From the NCBI GenBank assembly GCA_002344355.1, contig DDTN01000014.1:259523-323522 (forward strand): 64,000 nt of DNA, in the 5' to 3' direction. The notes under the pieces are model-generated. The model saw only the letters and a list, made by a program, of their open reading frames with translations. It had not been told where the DNA came from and did no database searches. Position numbers and translations under genes: made by a program. This DNA is from Proteobacteria bacterium UBA2363 (GTDB lineage Bacteria; Pseudomonadota; Gammaproteobacteria; Xanthomonadales; UBA2363). Shown here piece by piece: positions 46,808-54,515 of this stretch (position 1 is the stretch's first letter; each line of letters opens with the position of its first letter).

Positions 46808-48157
46808 ATGACACGCATCCGCACTCTTGCATCCGCCCTCGTCCTGGGCGCCGGCCTGGGCGCCGGCGCCGCGGCCCTGGCAGAACCCCGCGGGCTGACG
46901 CTGGACGTCAACAGCCTGGGCGACGACACCACGCCCGGCGACGGCCTGGTCACCCTGCGCGAGGCGATCGTCGCCGCCCAGACCGGCGGCACCACCGATC
47001 TCGGCCAGACCGGCGGCGGCCTGGCCGTGCCGACGCGCCTGGACCTTCGCAGCCTCAGCGGCGCCATCGTGCTCGAGGACACGCTGCCGGCCATCGAGGG
47101 TCTGATCCGGATCGACGGCCCGGAGGACGGCAGCCTGCGCATCGACGGCGACGGCCCGAACGGCCGCAAGCGCATCCTGGTGGTCGCCGGCGGTTTCCTG
47201 GACCTGATCAACATGGAGCTGCGCAACGGCCTGGCGCGCGGCGGCGCCGGCGGCACCTGCCAGCAGCGCTCCGGCTGCGGCGGCGGCGGTGCCGGCCTGG
47301 GCGGCAGCATCCTGCTCGACCACGGCTTCCTGAGCCTGGCCTTCGTCCTGATCAGCGACTCGGTGGCGGAGGGCGGTGCCGGCGGCTCGCGCTCCCTGCC
47401 GGCCGGCGACGATGGCGGCGGCGGTGGCGGCGGCCTCGACCTGGCCGGGGGCGCACCCGGCTTCCTGACCGGCGGCTCTGGCGCCGATGGCTGGCCGCTG
47501 CCCGGCCTGGGCGGGGCGGCCGGCACCACCAGTTCCCCGGCAGGCGCCGGCGGCGACGGCGCCGGTGGCGGTGGCGGCGCCCAGGCCCTGTCGCCCAATC
47601 TCGCTTTCACCCTCGGCGCCGCCGGCGGCTTCGGCGGTGGCGGTGGCGGCGGCGGTCGCCTTGGCGGCACTGGCGGCGACACGCCGTTGGGTGGCCCTGG
47701 CGGCTTCGGCGGTGGCGGTGGCGGCCGCGGCTGCAAGGGCCTGGCCGACGACGGCCCCGGCGGGCCGGGCGGCGAGTTCGCCGGCGACGGCGGCAGCAGC
47801 TCGGGCAACGGCAACGTCGGCGGCGGGGGCGGCGGCGGTGCCGGCCTGGGCGGCGCCATCTTCGCGCGCAGCGGCTTCGTCGAGCTGATGGACGTGCGCT
47901 TCAGCAACAACCGGGCCCTGCGCGGCGCCGCCGGCAGCCAGTTCGGTGCCAATGCCGGGGGCGCCGGCCAGGGCAAGGGCGGCGCGCTGTTCCTGATGCC
48001 CGGCGTCGAAGCCGTGGCGATGGGCGTGACCTTCGAGGACAACGCCGCCGACGACGCCACCGGCACCGGCTTCACGCCGGGCAGCCCGTCCGACACCAAC
48101 GATGTGTACGGCGTGCTCGAGGTGGAGGACGAGATCTTCCGCTACGGGTTCGAATGA
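46808..48157 (+). CDS. Secreted glycine-rich protein with CSLREA-like start
   Basis: A 449-residue exported protein with signal peptide MTRIRTLASALVLGAGLGAGAAALA. The mature N-terminus, VNSLGDDTTPGDGLVTLREA, matches the CSLREA motif of bacterial surface beta-helix proteins except that CS is replaced by VT. The middle (about 150-370) is extremely glycine-rich, with runs such as GGGGGGG between short hydrophobic strands, and may form a polyglycine-type lattice. The end returns to beta-helix-like sequence (FSNNRALRGAAGS) and finishes EDEIFRYGFE, the shared tail motif. A structural surface role is plausible; no enzyme motif is present. Confidence 0.8.
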   Translation: MTRIRTLASALVLGAGLGAGAAALAEPRGLTLDVNSLGDDTTPGDGLVTLREAIVAAQTGGTTDLGQTGGGLAVPTRLDLRSLSGAIVLEDTLPAIEGLIRIDGPEDGSLRIDGDGPNGRKRILVVAGGFLDLINMELRNGLARGGAGGTCQQRSGCGGGGAGLGGSILLDHGFLSLAFVLISDSVAEGGAGGSRSLPAGDDGGGGGGGLDLAGGAPGFLTGGSGADGWPLPGLGGAAGTTSSPAGAGGDGAGGGGGAQALSPNLAFTLGAAGGFGGGGGGGGRLGGTGGDTPLGGPGGFGGGGGGRGCKGLADDGPGGPGGEFAGDGGSSSGNGNVGGGGGGGAGLGGAIFARSGFVELMDVRFSNNRALRGAAGSQFGANAGGAGQGKGGALFLMPGVEAVAMGVTFEDNAADDATGTGFTPGSPSDTNDVYGVLEVEDEIFRYGFE

Positions 48158-48217
48158 CAGGCGTTCCCGGGGACGGAGGCTCGCCTTGCCGGCGCGTCCG
48201 TTCCCGCGGCCGCCGGG

Positions 48218-49123
48218 TCACTCGACGGCCAGCATCCCGGCCAGGGCCTCGCCCAGGTGCGCGCGCAGGTGGCCGCGGAAGCGTTCGCCGGACGCATAGC
48301 CGCCGTCGGCCGCGAAGAATGCGTCGATGGCCGCCTGCCAGCCGCCGTCCAGCGGCAGGATGACGCCGAAGGTCTCCGCGCCCTCGTCGGCGACCGCGTG
48401 GCGGCGCAGCGGCAGGCCGGCGTCGACGGCGCGCCAGTAGTTGTAGGCGTCCATGTAGCCGAAACGGCCGCCTTCGGCGATGCGCCGGACCAGGTCCTCG
48501 TTGCTGTCGACGCCTTCGCGGCGCAGCCCCGGCAGCCAGGCCGTGACCAGGGCCTGGATGCGCTGCGCATGCAGGGTGCCGGTGAACTCCAGCGCCGTCA
48601 GCCCCGCGAAGGCGTCGGCGATTTCGTCCATCGCCCCGAGTTCGGCGATGTCGCGGTGGCTGACCAGCACCGCGATGTTGCGCAGGTAGGGCGGCGAGAA
48701 CGCCAGCTCGCCCCGGCGCGCCTGCGTGACCGTCACGTTGCCCACCCCGAACACGCCGCCGCGCCCGTCGCGGACCTGCGCGTAGAACGCCCGCCAGTCC
48801 GGCTGCGCCAGCCAGCACGGCGCGACCTCCAGGCCGTGCTGCGCGCCCAGGAACGCCGCGAAATCGCGCAGCAGCTCGATGGTGACACCGGTCAGCCGCC
48901 CGTCCTGCCGGTAGGCGAAACCCGGCGCCGGCACATAGACGAACACCGGCGCCGCCCGGCCGCTGGCGAGCGCCTCCTCGAACGCCGGTCCGGCAAGCGC
49001 GGGGGCGTCGATCGGCGGGCAGTCCGCGTCGTCCCGGGCGGTCCCGGCGGCATGGGCGTCGCCGGCCAGGCAGGCGGCCACGGACAGGGCGAGAACCATC
49101 AGTCGGCAGCAAACGGGATTCAT
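48218..49123 (-). CDS. Periplasmic amino-acid-type solute-binding protein
   Basis: A 301-residue protein with signal peptide MNPVCCRLMVLALSVAACLAGDAHA and the two-lobed pattern of family-3 binding proteins: FAYRQDGRLTGVTIELLRDF, VFGVGNVTVTQARRGELAFS and PYLRNIAVLVSHRD. No permease or ATPase gene is nearby, so it may be an orphan receptor or enzyme-like member rather than part of an ABC importer. The ligand is unknown. It is convergent with the glycine-rich gene and is the last GC-rich gene before the integron-like island. Confidence 0.82.
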   Translation of the reverse strand: MNPVCCRLMVLALSVAACLAGDAHAAGTARDDADCPPIDAPALAGPAFEEALASGRAAPVFVYVPAPGFAYRQDGRLTGVTIELLRDFAAFLGAQHGLEVAPCWLAQPDWRAFYAQVRDGRGGVFGVGNVTVTQARRGELAFSPPYLRNIAVLVSHRDIAELGAMDEIADAFAGLTALEFTGTLHAQRIQALVTAWLPGLRREGVDSNEDLVRRIAEGGRFGYMDAYNYWRAVDAGLPLRRHAVADEGAETFGVILPLDGGWQAAIDAFFAADGGYASGERFRGHLRAHLGEALAGMLAVE

Positions 49124-49542
49124 GCGCTGGCAGGTGCGGGTGGAGGGGTACGGCGCTCAGGGTACCGTTTCGCCATCAGCGCGTTTCGGGGCGGCACCTT
49201 CAGGGCAGGCGGCCGATGCGGCTGGGAGCGGCGCGGGCAGGGAACGGCGCTGGATCGACCGAGGTCGTTCATGGGTTGCTCCCAGGAGGTGCCGCCCGCA
49301 GGCGACCGGGCCACGGACCCTGCCTGCGCCAGCGTTCGCGCCACCGCTTGCCTGGCAGGACAAGCGGTGCAAGGATTCCACCAGGCCACATCTCCGGTTG
49401 GCAAAGACGGACGGGTTAGGCGGATAGGGGGCACGGCCGGGATGAGGCAAGGTGCTGAAAAGAAGGGCGATTCCAGTGCCGGCTTGCCGCCGCGGCCGCC
49501 ATACGCGGCCCGGATTACACGGCAACGTGCCGTCGAATAGTA
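49124..49542. other. Non-coding border before the cassette array
   Basis: No integrase or other gene is found on either strand. It holds an 8-bp-arm inverted repeat ACCGCTTG...CAAGCGGT (near 49343-49368) and a small hairpin ACGGCA-ACG-TGCCGT (about 49519-49533) just left of the first cassette boundary. The latter might be a remnant of attI or of an older attC. Confidence 0.5.
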
Positions 49543-49551
49543 GTTAGGACT
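49543..49551 (+). other. Left recombination boundary of cassette 1 (R' type site)
   Basis: GTTAGGACT is the exact reverse complement of AGTCCTAAC (49995-50003), the start of attC1. This pairing is what a cassette inserted by an integron integrase leaves; the crossover is between G49543 and T49544. Confidence 0.8.
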
Positions 49552-49552
49552 C

Positions 49553-50002
49553 ATGAAGCCAAACTTTTCTCCGTCTGATGTGTGGCTACTAATGACTATT
49601 TGCAGCCTCGGTACAGAAGGCGGGCGCATTCCCGATATCCTTGTGCTTGGCGACCGCTTTAACAATGCAGTCTTCACTTACCAAGAGTTGCGGAGAGGAC
49701 TCGCGAAGTTGACGCATACCGGTTACGTCGTCCAACGTGATCAGCAATTTGCAGCAGTCGGGGAGGCCGCTACCTTTAGTAGTTCTCTCCAGGGGCAAAG
49801 TATCCGAGACGTCTGGGCTGCTTTCTATCGTTTTCTGGGCGTGGATCGGAGCGCCGAGGATGATCCTAGAGACTCTGATCCCGACTGGAACTACGCCCAA
49901 TTGACTGATCCACTGCTTGACGCCGCCTACTTAGAGTGGAGAACTGCGTCTGACTCAGCCTTCTCGCAAGCTCTTGCATATGTTGCCAAAAAGCAGTCCT
50001 AA
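49553..50002 (+). CDS. Cassette gene 1, protein of unknown function
   Basis: A 149-residue protein that starts ten bases after the left boundary and whose TAA stop lies inside the attC R'' box, the normal layout of a gene cassette. Base composition is far from the neighbours: 27 of 60 bases at 49561-49620 are G or C. No signal peptide or membrane helix is seen. The N-terminal half (FTYQELRRGLAKLTHTGYVV) looks like a winged-helix DNA-binding fold, followed by an acidic segment (SAEDDPRDSDPDW). I recognise no family. Promoter activity would have to come from outside or from within the cassette. Confidence 0.75.
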   Translation: MKPNFSPSDVWLLMTICSLGTEGGRIPDILVLGDRFNNAVFTYQELRRGLAKLTHTGYVVQRDQQFAAVGEAATFSSSLQGQSIRDVWAAFYRFLGVDRSAEDDPRDSDPDWNYAQLTDPLLDAAYLEWRTASDSAFSQALAYVAKKQS

Positions 50003-50058
50003 CTGTTCATTCAAGCCGACGCCACTTCGTGGCGCGGCTTAATTCAGGCGTTAGCTCT
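49995..50058 (+). other. attC site 1 (intact integron recombination site)
   Basis: R'' AGTCCTAAC (49995-50003) and R' GTTAGCTCT (50050-50058) flank an imperfect hairpin: AAGCCG, a single unpaired A, CGCCAC, loop TTC, GTGGCG, CGGCTT. The extrahelical base and CCTAAC/GTTAGC boxes are diagnostic of attC, and the sequence resembles Xanthomonas-type sites. Confidence 0.93.
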
Positions 50059-50059
50059 C

Positions 50060-50515
50060 ATGACTGGCATCGCGCAAATCAAGTTGCGAGCTGACGGCTG
50101 GGGATACCTTGGCTTCGGATGCGTACTCATTGCAGTAGCGGTGGGGTTCTACCGTCTAATTGACCGCAGCTCGATGTTCTGGGGCCTGAGCATCGGGGTC
50201 ATGCTGTTCGGACTTGCCATGTGCGCATCTGGCGTCAGGATGCTTCGGTTCAGCCAGAGATCTATTCACATGTCCACCGGGTTCATTTCGTTGCCCCGCA
50301 ACGCAATGTCAGACGAGTTGGTCGAGATCGCCTCGAACGAACTGCTGGGCTGGACCATCAGCACTCCCCTCCACCCATTGGTAAGAGTTCTTGAGGTCAA
50401 ATCCAAGAATGGAGATGCCTCCATAGTCCTTAGTGCGCTACGTCGCCAGGATCTCCGGATGGTGCTCCGCCACCTAGAGAGCATGAGCGAGGGGGGAGGA
50501 TTTCGGGCAACATGA
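50060..50515 (+). CDS. Cassette gene 2, small membrane protein of unknown function
   Basis: A 151-residue protein whose ATG lies two bases after the attC1 R' box. Two adjacent hydrophobic helices (GYLGFGCVLIAVAVGFYRLI and GLSIGVMLFGLAMCASGVRM) occupy about residues 14-63, followed by a PH-like beta-rich cytosolic part (HPLVRVLEVKSKNGDASIVL). The architecture, two helices then a PH-like domain, recalls small bacterial membrane proteins of unknown role. Codon use and lower GC content match cassette 1 rather than the host. Its TGA abuts the R'' box of attC2, which the insertion element has split. Confidence 0.75.
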   Translation: MTGIAQIKLRADGWGYLGFGCVLIAVAVGFYRLIDRSSMFWGLSIGVMLFGLAMCASGVRMLRFSQRSIHMSTGFISLPRNAMSDELVEIASNELLGWTISTPLHPLVRVLEVKSKNGDASIVLSALRRQDLRMVLRHLESMSEGGGFRAT

Positions 50516-50525
50516 GAGCTAACTA
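50515..50525 (+). other. attC site 2, 5' fragment (R'')
   Basis: AGAGCTAAC (50515-50523) is the exact reverse complement of GTTAGCTCT, the R' box at the left end of cassette 2 (50050-50058). It proves that this is the start of cassette 2's own attC. The rest lies 1.5 kb away at 52022-52074 beyond the insertion element. Confidence 0.85.
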
Positions 50526-52021
50526 TGTGTGTATGGACTCCACCGTCAACTCCTGACGGCCACGGGTGCTTCATCGGGTCATGGCCAAGGTTCCTCCTGG
50601 TGCGGCCCCCTGCTGACGCTGTTCGATCCCGGCAAGTCGGAGCGGTTGCATTCGTGTATTCGGCTTTTCGGTGGGCGGGTCGCCCGAGCCATCATTGAAT
50701 CCACGAACTGGGGCCCTACGTTCAAGCGACCACGGGGGTCAGCATTGTTATCGGTGTGGCCAGTCCGGGGACCGTCACGCTTGCATGAGATCGACAGGGC
50801 AACACGAGGTGGGCCGGTGATTGCGTGAGCGGCTCAGGCCGCCTGAACCGAGGGCCGCAGGCTGCGATGGTTGGGATCGAATCGGGCGCCGTGGCGTTCG
50901 GCAGCCCAGAGCCGGCGGAGGGTCTTGCTGGCCAGGGCGACGGCGGCCTTGTTGTGGCCTATCCGGTCGGCCAGTTCGAGCGCCCACTGCTGGGTGCGGT
51001 CGAGGCATCTGTCGCGCTTGCGCGCGGCCTGGGCGGCGTTGATGGCGGCGCGGGCGCCGTGGATCAGGAGCGTGCGCAGGTAGACGTCGCCGCGTTTGGT
51101 GATTCGGCCGCGTCTACGGATGTGGCCGCTGCTGTGCTCGCGTGGCGTGAGCCCCAGGTGGCTGGCCAAGTGGCGTCCGGACGGGAAACGGCTCAACTCC
51201 CCCACGCCAGCGCACAGCGCGGTTGCGGTGAGCGGCCCCACGCCACAGGCAGCCATCAGGCGCTGGCAGCGCGGATCGTTGCGGGCCATGGCCGTGAAGC
51301 GTTTTTCGAGATCGTCCATCGCCGCCTCGCAGGTGGCGATGTTCTCAAGCAGGCCGGCCAGGGCGTGACGCAGTTCCATGGGGAGCTCGTTGTCGCCATC
51401 CTCCAGCGCAGCGAGGGTGGCCGGCCGCAGGTTCCCGGCGCCAGCGGGCATGACCACGCCGAACTCGCGCAACAGCCCGCGCACCAGATTGATGCCCGCC
51501 GTGCGCTGGGCCTTGTAGTGTTCACGGATGCGATGCAGGGCCTGGATTCCCTGTTGCTCGGGGGATTTGGCCGGGACCGGGTGGATATCCTGGCAACGGG
51601 CGGCTTCCAACAGGCCGGCGGCATCGGTGCGATCGGACTTGTTGCCGCGGACGTAGGGCCTGACGTGGTGGGCCGGCAGCAAGACCACGGAATGCCCGAG
51701 CCGGGCCAGGCGTCGCGCCCAGTAGTGCGCTGATCCGCAGGCCTCCATGACCACGCGCAGGGGCGGGCGGTTGATCAGGCAGCGCTGGAAGGGTCCTCGG
51801 CCCAGCCGCTTGCGCTCGATGATCCGTCCATTGCCGTCCGCAAAGGCGAGTTCGAAGACCTCCTTGGCCAGATCGATAGCGACCGTGGCAGCCAATTCCC
51901 GACCCGGGCGAACAGTGGTAGCGTTCATGCGTGGACTCCTCTCGTGTTTCCCTCGACTGATGGCGAACACCTTCAGTCTGGCTCATCGAAGCCGCGTGGC
52001 GATGCGGGAGGAGTCCATTCG
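50526..52021 (-). mobile_element. IS110-family (IS1111 group) element inserted in attC2
   Basis: About 1.5 kb separate the two halves of attC2. Near the ends are subterminal inverted repeats ATGGACTCC (50533-50541) and GGAGTCCAT (52010-52018). Allowing 7 bp outside the left and 3 bp outside the right repeat, as usual in the IS1111 group, gives ends at 50526 and 52021. Removing the element restores a normal attC. IS1111-attC elements are known to target cassette sites. The 300 bp left of the transposase (50526-50833) have no gene. Confidence 0.85.
50834..51928 (-). CDS. IS110-family transposase (IS1111 subgroup)
   Basis: A 364-residue DEDD-type recombinase. The RuvC-like N-terminal part has the acidic residues in VAIDLAKEVFELA, VVMEACGSAHYW and KSDRTDAAGLL. 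The C-terminal part has the conserved serine region GVGPLTATALCAGVGELSRF with LGLTPREHSSG. All key residues are present and no frameshift is seen, so the element may still be active. The ATG at 51928 follows GAGGAG. IS110-type enzymes use circular intermediates, and recent work shows RNA-guided target choice in some members; whether the 300-bp non-coding flank here encodes such an RNA is untested. Confidence 0.95.
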   Translation of the reverse strand: MNATTVRPGRELAATVAIDLAKEVFELAFADGNGRIIERKRLGRGPFQRCLINRPPLRVVMEACGSAHYWARRLARLGHSVVLLPAHHVRPYVRGNKSDRTDAAGLLEAARCQDIHPVPAKSPEQQGIQALHRIREHYKAQRTAGINLVRGLLREFGVVMPAGAGNLRPATLAALEDGDNELPMELRHALAGLLENIATCEAAMDDLEKRFTAMARNDPRCQRLMAACGVGPLTATALCAGVGELSRFPSGRHLASHLGLTPREHSSGHIRRRGRITKRGDVYLRTLLIHGARAAINAAQAARKRDRCLDRTQQWALELADRIGHNKAAVALASKTLRRLWAAERHGARFDPNHRSLRPSVQAA

Positions 52022-52074
52022 AACATTCAAGCCGACGCCGCTTCGCGGCGCGGCTTAATTCAGGTGTTAGGCCT
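52022..52074 (+). other. attC site 2, 3' fragment
   Basis: AAGCCG (52029-52034), an unpaired A, CGCCGC, loop TTC, GCGGCG, CGGCTT (to 52056) and the R' box GTTAGGCC (52066-52073). It has the same structure as attC1 with compensated base changes in the stem. R'' is missing here because it lies at 50515-50523. Confidence 0.88.
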
Positions 52075-52213
52075 GATAGATGGCCTCCCTCCATTCTCCG
52101 CGCTCGCTGCATCTCTCGTTGGCGTCGTAGCATGCGCTGAAATTTACCTTGGCGCGCAGGGTAAGAGATGGGCTCACAGGTTGGCCGTTGCAGCAGGCGT
52201 TGCCGAAGAATGG
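52064..52213 (+). pseudogene. Possible truncated third cassette gene
   Basis: From a GTG at 52064, inside the attC2 R' box, the reading frame gives about 50 residues that include a plausible membrane helix (FSALAASLVGVVACAEIYLG) and then run into the palindromic element at 52211. No matching R'' box (GGCCTAAC) follows. This could be a cassette cut short by that element, or a chance ORF. Confidence 0.3.
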
Positions 52214-52313
52214 GGTCAGGTCCAGCTCTGTAGCATCGCCCCACCTGACCAGGACGCGGAGGTGGCGCAGGATGCTACAAAGCTAGCCCTGATCCATACC
52301 CGGCTTGACCCCA
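52211..52313. repeat. Nested palindromic element bounded by TGGGGTCA/TGACCCCA
   Basis: Outer arms TGGGGTCA (52211-52218) and TGACCCCA (52306-52313). An inner, longer hairpin has arms TGTAGCATC (52229-52237) and GATGCTACA (52271-52279), with further pairing between CGCC..ACCT and AGGT..GGCG. It shares its outer ends with the elements at 53753 and 56076. Confidence 0.7.
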
Positions 52314-52346
52314 TACCCGGCTGTCGATCGCACGACCGAACCAAAC

Positions 52347-53339
52347 ATGCACCCGGACTCCAGGCACATCCACGAGCTCACCAGCCCACTCGATCACGCG
52401 CTTCCCCAAGGCGAGCTCGGGACGCACGGGCGCCTGCAGACGTGTCGGGCGCTGCTTTCGGAGGAATGCCAGCGGCTCGACGATTTCCTGCTGCACCAGC
52501 CCGATGCCCAGCTCAGGGTCTACCCGCCGGAGGGCACGACCTCGATCGATCTTGGCTTCCTTCGGGAACTGCCCGCGCTGCGCAACCTGTGGCTGGAGGC
52601 CAATGCCGGCGAGCTCATCGACCTTGCCGTTCTGGCGGGGCTCACCGACCGGCTGAGGACGTTCACGCTCGACACGCTGGCGCCCGGCAGCGACCCGAAA
52701 CGGGATCGACCCAAGCGGTCGACCGAGGTTCTGGAGTCGCTACAGGCGCTGGAGACGCTATCGGTCTGCGGCAGGCTGCAGGATCTTCGCTTCCTCGGTC
52801 AGCTCCACGCACTCGAAACGCTCTCCCTGTGGCGGAGCACCCTGGGCAGCCTCGCGGGCCTAGAGTCGTGCGCCAGGATGAGGAAGCTTGAACTTCGCGC
52901 CACGGGCGTAAAGGCGCTCGACCAGATCGAGGCGCTTGCCGACCTCGCATTTCTCGATGTCTGGGACCTCAGGAAGCTGGCGAGCCTCGACCCGATCGCA
53001 CGCCTGCCCAGGCTGCGCCAGCTCAGGCTGGTGGGCTGCAAGGTGGACCAGGGCATCCCGTCGCTGCACGGACTGGTGGACCTGAAGGTGCTGGTGATCG
53101 ACAAGCTGCCGAGCGTGAGCGACCTCGCCGCCATCGCCGCCGCACCGGCGCTCAGGTGCCTGGTGCTAGGGGGCGATGCCGCGTTCGATGTCGAGGGTCT
53201 GGCCGCGCTTGCTGGCCATGCCTGCCTGCAGGAAGTGCGGCTTGATACCTTCGACGAGCGGCTCTGGTCGGAGATCGGCTCGCGCTACGGCTGGAAGGTG
53301 GGCTACTGCAACTATCCCGCCGACGAGTATCTGCAGTGA
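52347..53339 (+). CDS. Leucine-rich-repeat protein
   Basis: A 330-residue cytosolic protein. From about residue 60 to the end it consists of LRR-like units of 20-24 residues, such as LESLQALETLSVCG, LGQLHALETLSLWRSTLGSL and RMRKLELRATGVKALDQIEA. This predicts a curved solenoid for protein binding. There is no signal peptide, membrane helix or fused effector domain. The ATG at 52347 is preferred, since the earlier TTG at 52305 lies inside the palindromic element. It stands alone in the accessory region, and its partner is unknown. Confidence 0.75.
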   Translation: MHPDSRHIHELTSPLDHALPQGELGTHGRLQTCRALLSEECQRLDDFLLHQPDAQLRVYPPEGTTSIDLGFLRELPALRNLWLEANAGELIDLAVLAGLTDRLRTFTLDTLAPGSDPKRDRPKRSTEVLESLQALETLSVCGRLQDLRFLGQLHALETLSLWRSTLGSLAGLESCARMRKLELRATGVKALDQIEALADLAFLDVWDLRKLASLDPIARLPRLRQLRLVGCKVDQGIPSLHGLVDLKVLVIDKLPSVSDLAAIAAAPALRCLVLGGDAAFDVEGLAALAGHACLQEVRLDTFDERLWSEIGSRYGWKVGYCNYPADEYLQ

Positions 53340-53752
53340 GCGCGGTAGCCCAGCGAACGCTCCAAGAAGGGGGTCACCCTTTCGCCGCAACCTGTCAACA
53401 GGGCGAATGCCGCTCTCCCGATGCCGGGTAGTGGGGGGAAATTCCCGTCCTGGGCATTGACCGGCTTCCGCAGTGTTGGTCGGGGGCGCGAGAGCCGCGC
53501 CAGTCCCCCTTCTGGATCAAGGCCGTCGTGGCGGCCCCTGCCTGTCGGCCCAAACACATGTCGGTCGTCGTGGACAGCGTCCATCTGCACGCAAAGCGAT
53601 ACAGGGATACGGGCTCAAGTCCCAGTCCCGATTCGGCTCGCGCCACGAGCGGTCCTGCTCCAACACGGGTGCCGGCGGTCGCGGCCCTTCAGATTTGCTG
53701 GCTGTGCACCAAACCCCGGTTCCGGCCTGCGACCGCCAGCGTAGTCGGAAAC
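53340..53752. other. Non-coding stretch in the accessory region
   Basis: About 410 bp between the LRR gene and the repeat element. It contains AGGGGGTCACC near 53369, similar to the TGGGGTCA element ends but without a partner. No gene is recognised. Confidence 0.4.
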
Positions 53753-53923
53753 TGGGGTCAGAGTGCGATTTCGCGGTGAGCGTGTGTCGAGGCGAAACTG
53801 TTGGCGGGCGGACGAGGCTGCCGGGGCGGAGTTGGACAGAAATGGCGCTTTGCTCTCCCACCCTGATCACTGTCGAACAGGTACCTTGCTCCGTGGCCCT
53901 CCGGTAAATTCACTCTGACCCCA
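53753..53923. mobile_element. MITE-like element, copy A (171 bp)
   Basis: Perfect 13-bp terminal inverted repeats TGGGGTCAGAGTG (53753-53765) and CACTCTGACCCCA (53911-53923). The interior is closely similar to copy B at 56076-56246, which has exactly the same length. It has no gene of its own. Such ends are typical of small non-autonomous elements moved by IS200-like or REP-associated transposases, none of which is in the window. Confidence 0.85.
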
Positions 53924-53944
53924 TATCCGCCTAGCTCCAGCGCC

Positions 53945-54418
53945 ATGCGCATTGGTTTCGTGATTGCAGTGCTTGCAGTCATGGGTGCTCCTTCGGCAGA
54001 CGCCTGTTCGCGTCAGCCGCACCCTGCCGATTCCCAGCTGTTCTCCGCCGCGGTGCATGTTATGGTTGCGAGGGTTGTCGGCACCCGGCTCAGGCAGATG
54101 CCTCACAGGGAATGCGAAGCCAACGGGTTCGATGGAGGCGAATGCGCCTACGTAGAGGCAAGGTACGAACTCACCGAGGTGTTGAAGGGGTCTCCTCGGC
54201 ATCGAGGAAAGGTTCGCGATCTGGTGTTCGGCCCGGGCAATTGCAGCCTGGGTCTGCTCGCTGGGTTCTACTATGTTCTCCATATCGTCGAAGACCACGA
54301 CTTCGTGCTGCACATCGACGGCTCGTTTCCTCTCGGCCCGCTATACGGAGAGAATGAGCGTCAAGCCATTGAGCAGATTCGCGTGTACCCCCATCAGCGC
54401 CCGGCAGGGGGGCGATGA
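53945..54418 (+). CDS. Small secreted cysteine-containing protein
   Basis: A 157-residue protein with a signal peptide (MRIGFVIAVLAVMGAPSADA) cut just before a cysteine (CSRQP). Other cysteines lie in HRECEANG, GGECAYVEA and GNCSLGLL. The sequence from AVHVMVARVVGT through ARYELTEVLKGSPRHRGKV resembles the TIMP/NTR-like fold of small bacterial secreted proteins, in which the N-terminal cysteine pairs with a later one. Function is unknown. It begins 22 bases after MITE copy A, so the element may supply or disturb its promoter. Confidence 0.65.
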   Translation: MRIGFVIAVLAVMGAPSADACSRQPHPADSQLFSAAVHVMVARVVGTRLRQMPHRECEANGFDGGECAYVEARYELTEVLKGSPRHRGKVRDLVFGPGNCSLGLLAGFYYVLHIVEDHDFVLHIDGSFPLGPLYGENERQAIEQIRVYPHQRPAGGR

Positions 54419-54515
54419 CCATGTGGTCAGGCTGGCTGCGCAACCACGGCTCTTCCGGTCCGCTGGTCCGCGCCTGCGCGGCGGCACAACACAGCGTTGG
54501 TCCGGAGGACGGATC

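Noticed and set aside
49415..49421. GTTAGGC that could be a further attC R' box
   Set aside because: No complementary GCCTAAC and no attC hairpin lie within the preceding 150 bp, so it is probably chance.
53760..53880. A minus-strand peptide of about 40 residues shared by both 171-bp elements
   Set aside because: Differences between the copies change amino acids freely and no ribosome site is present, so it reflects shared DNA and not a gene.
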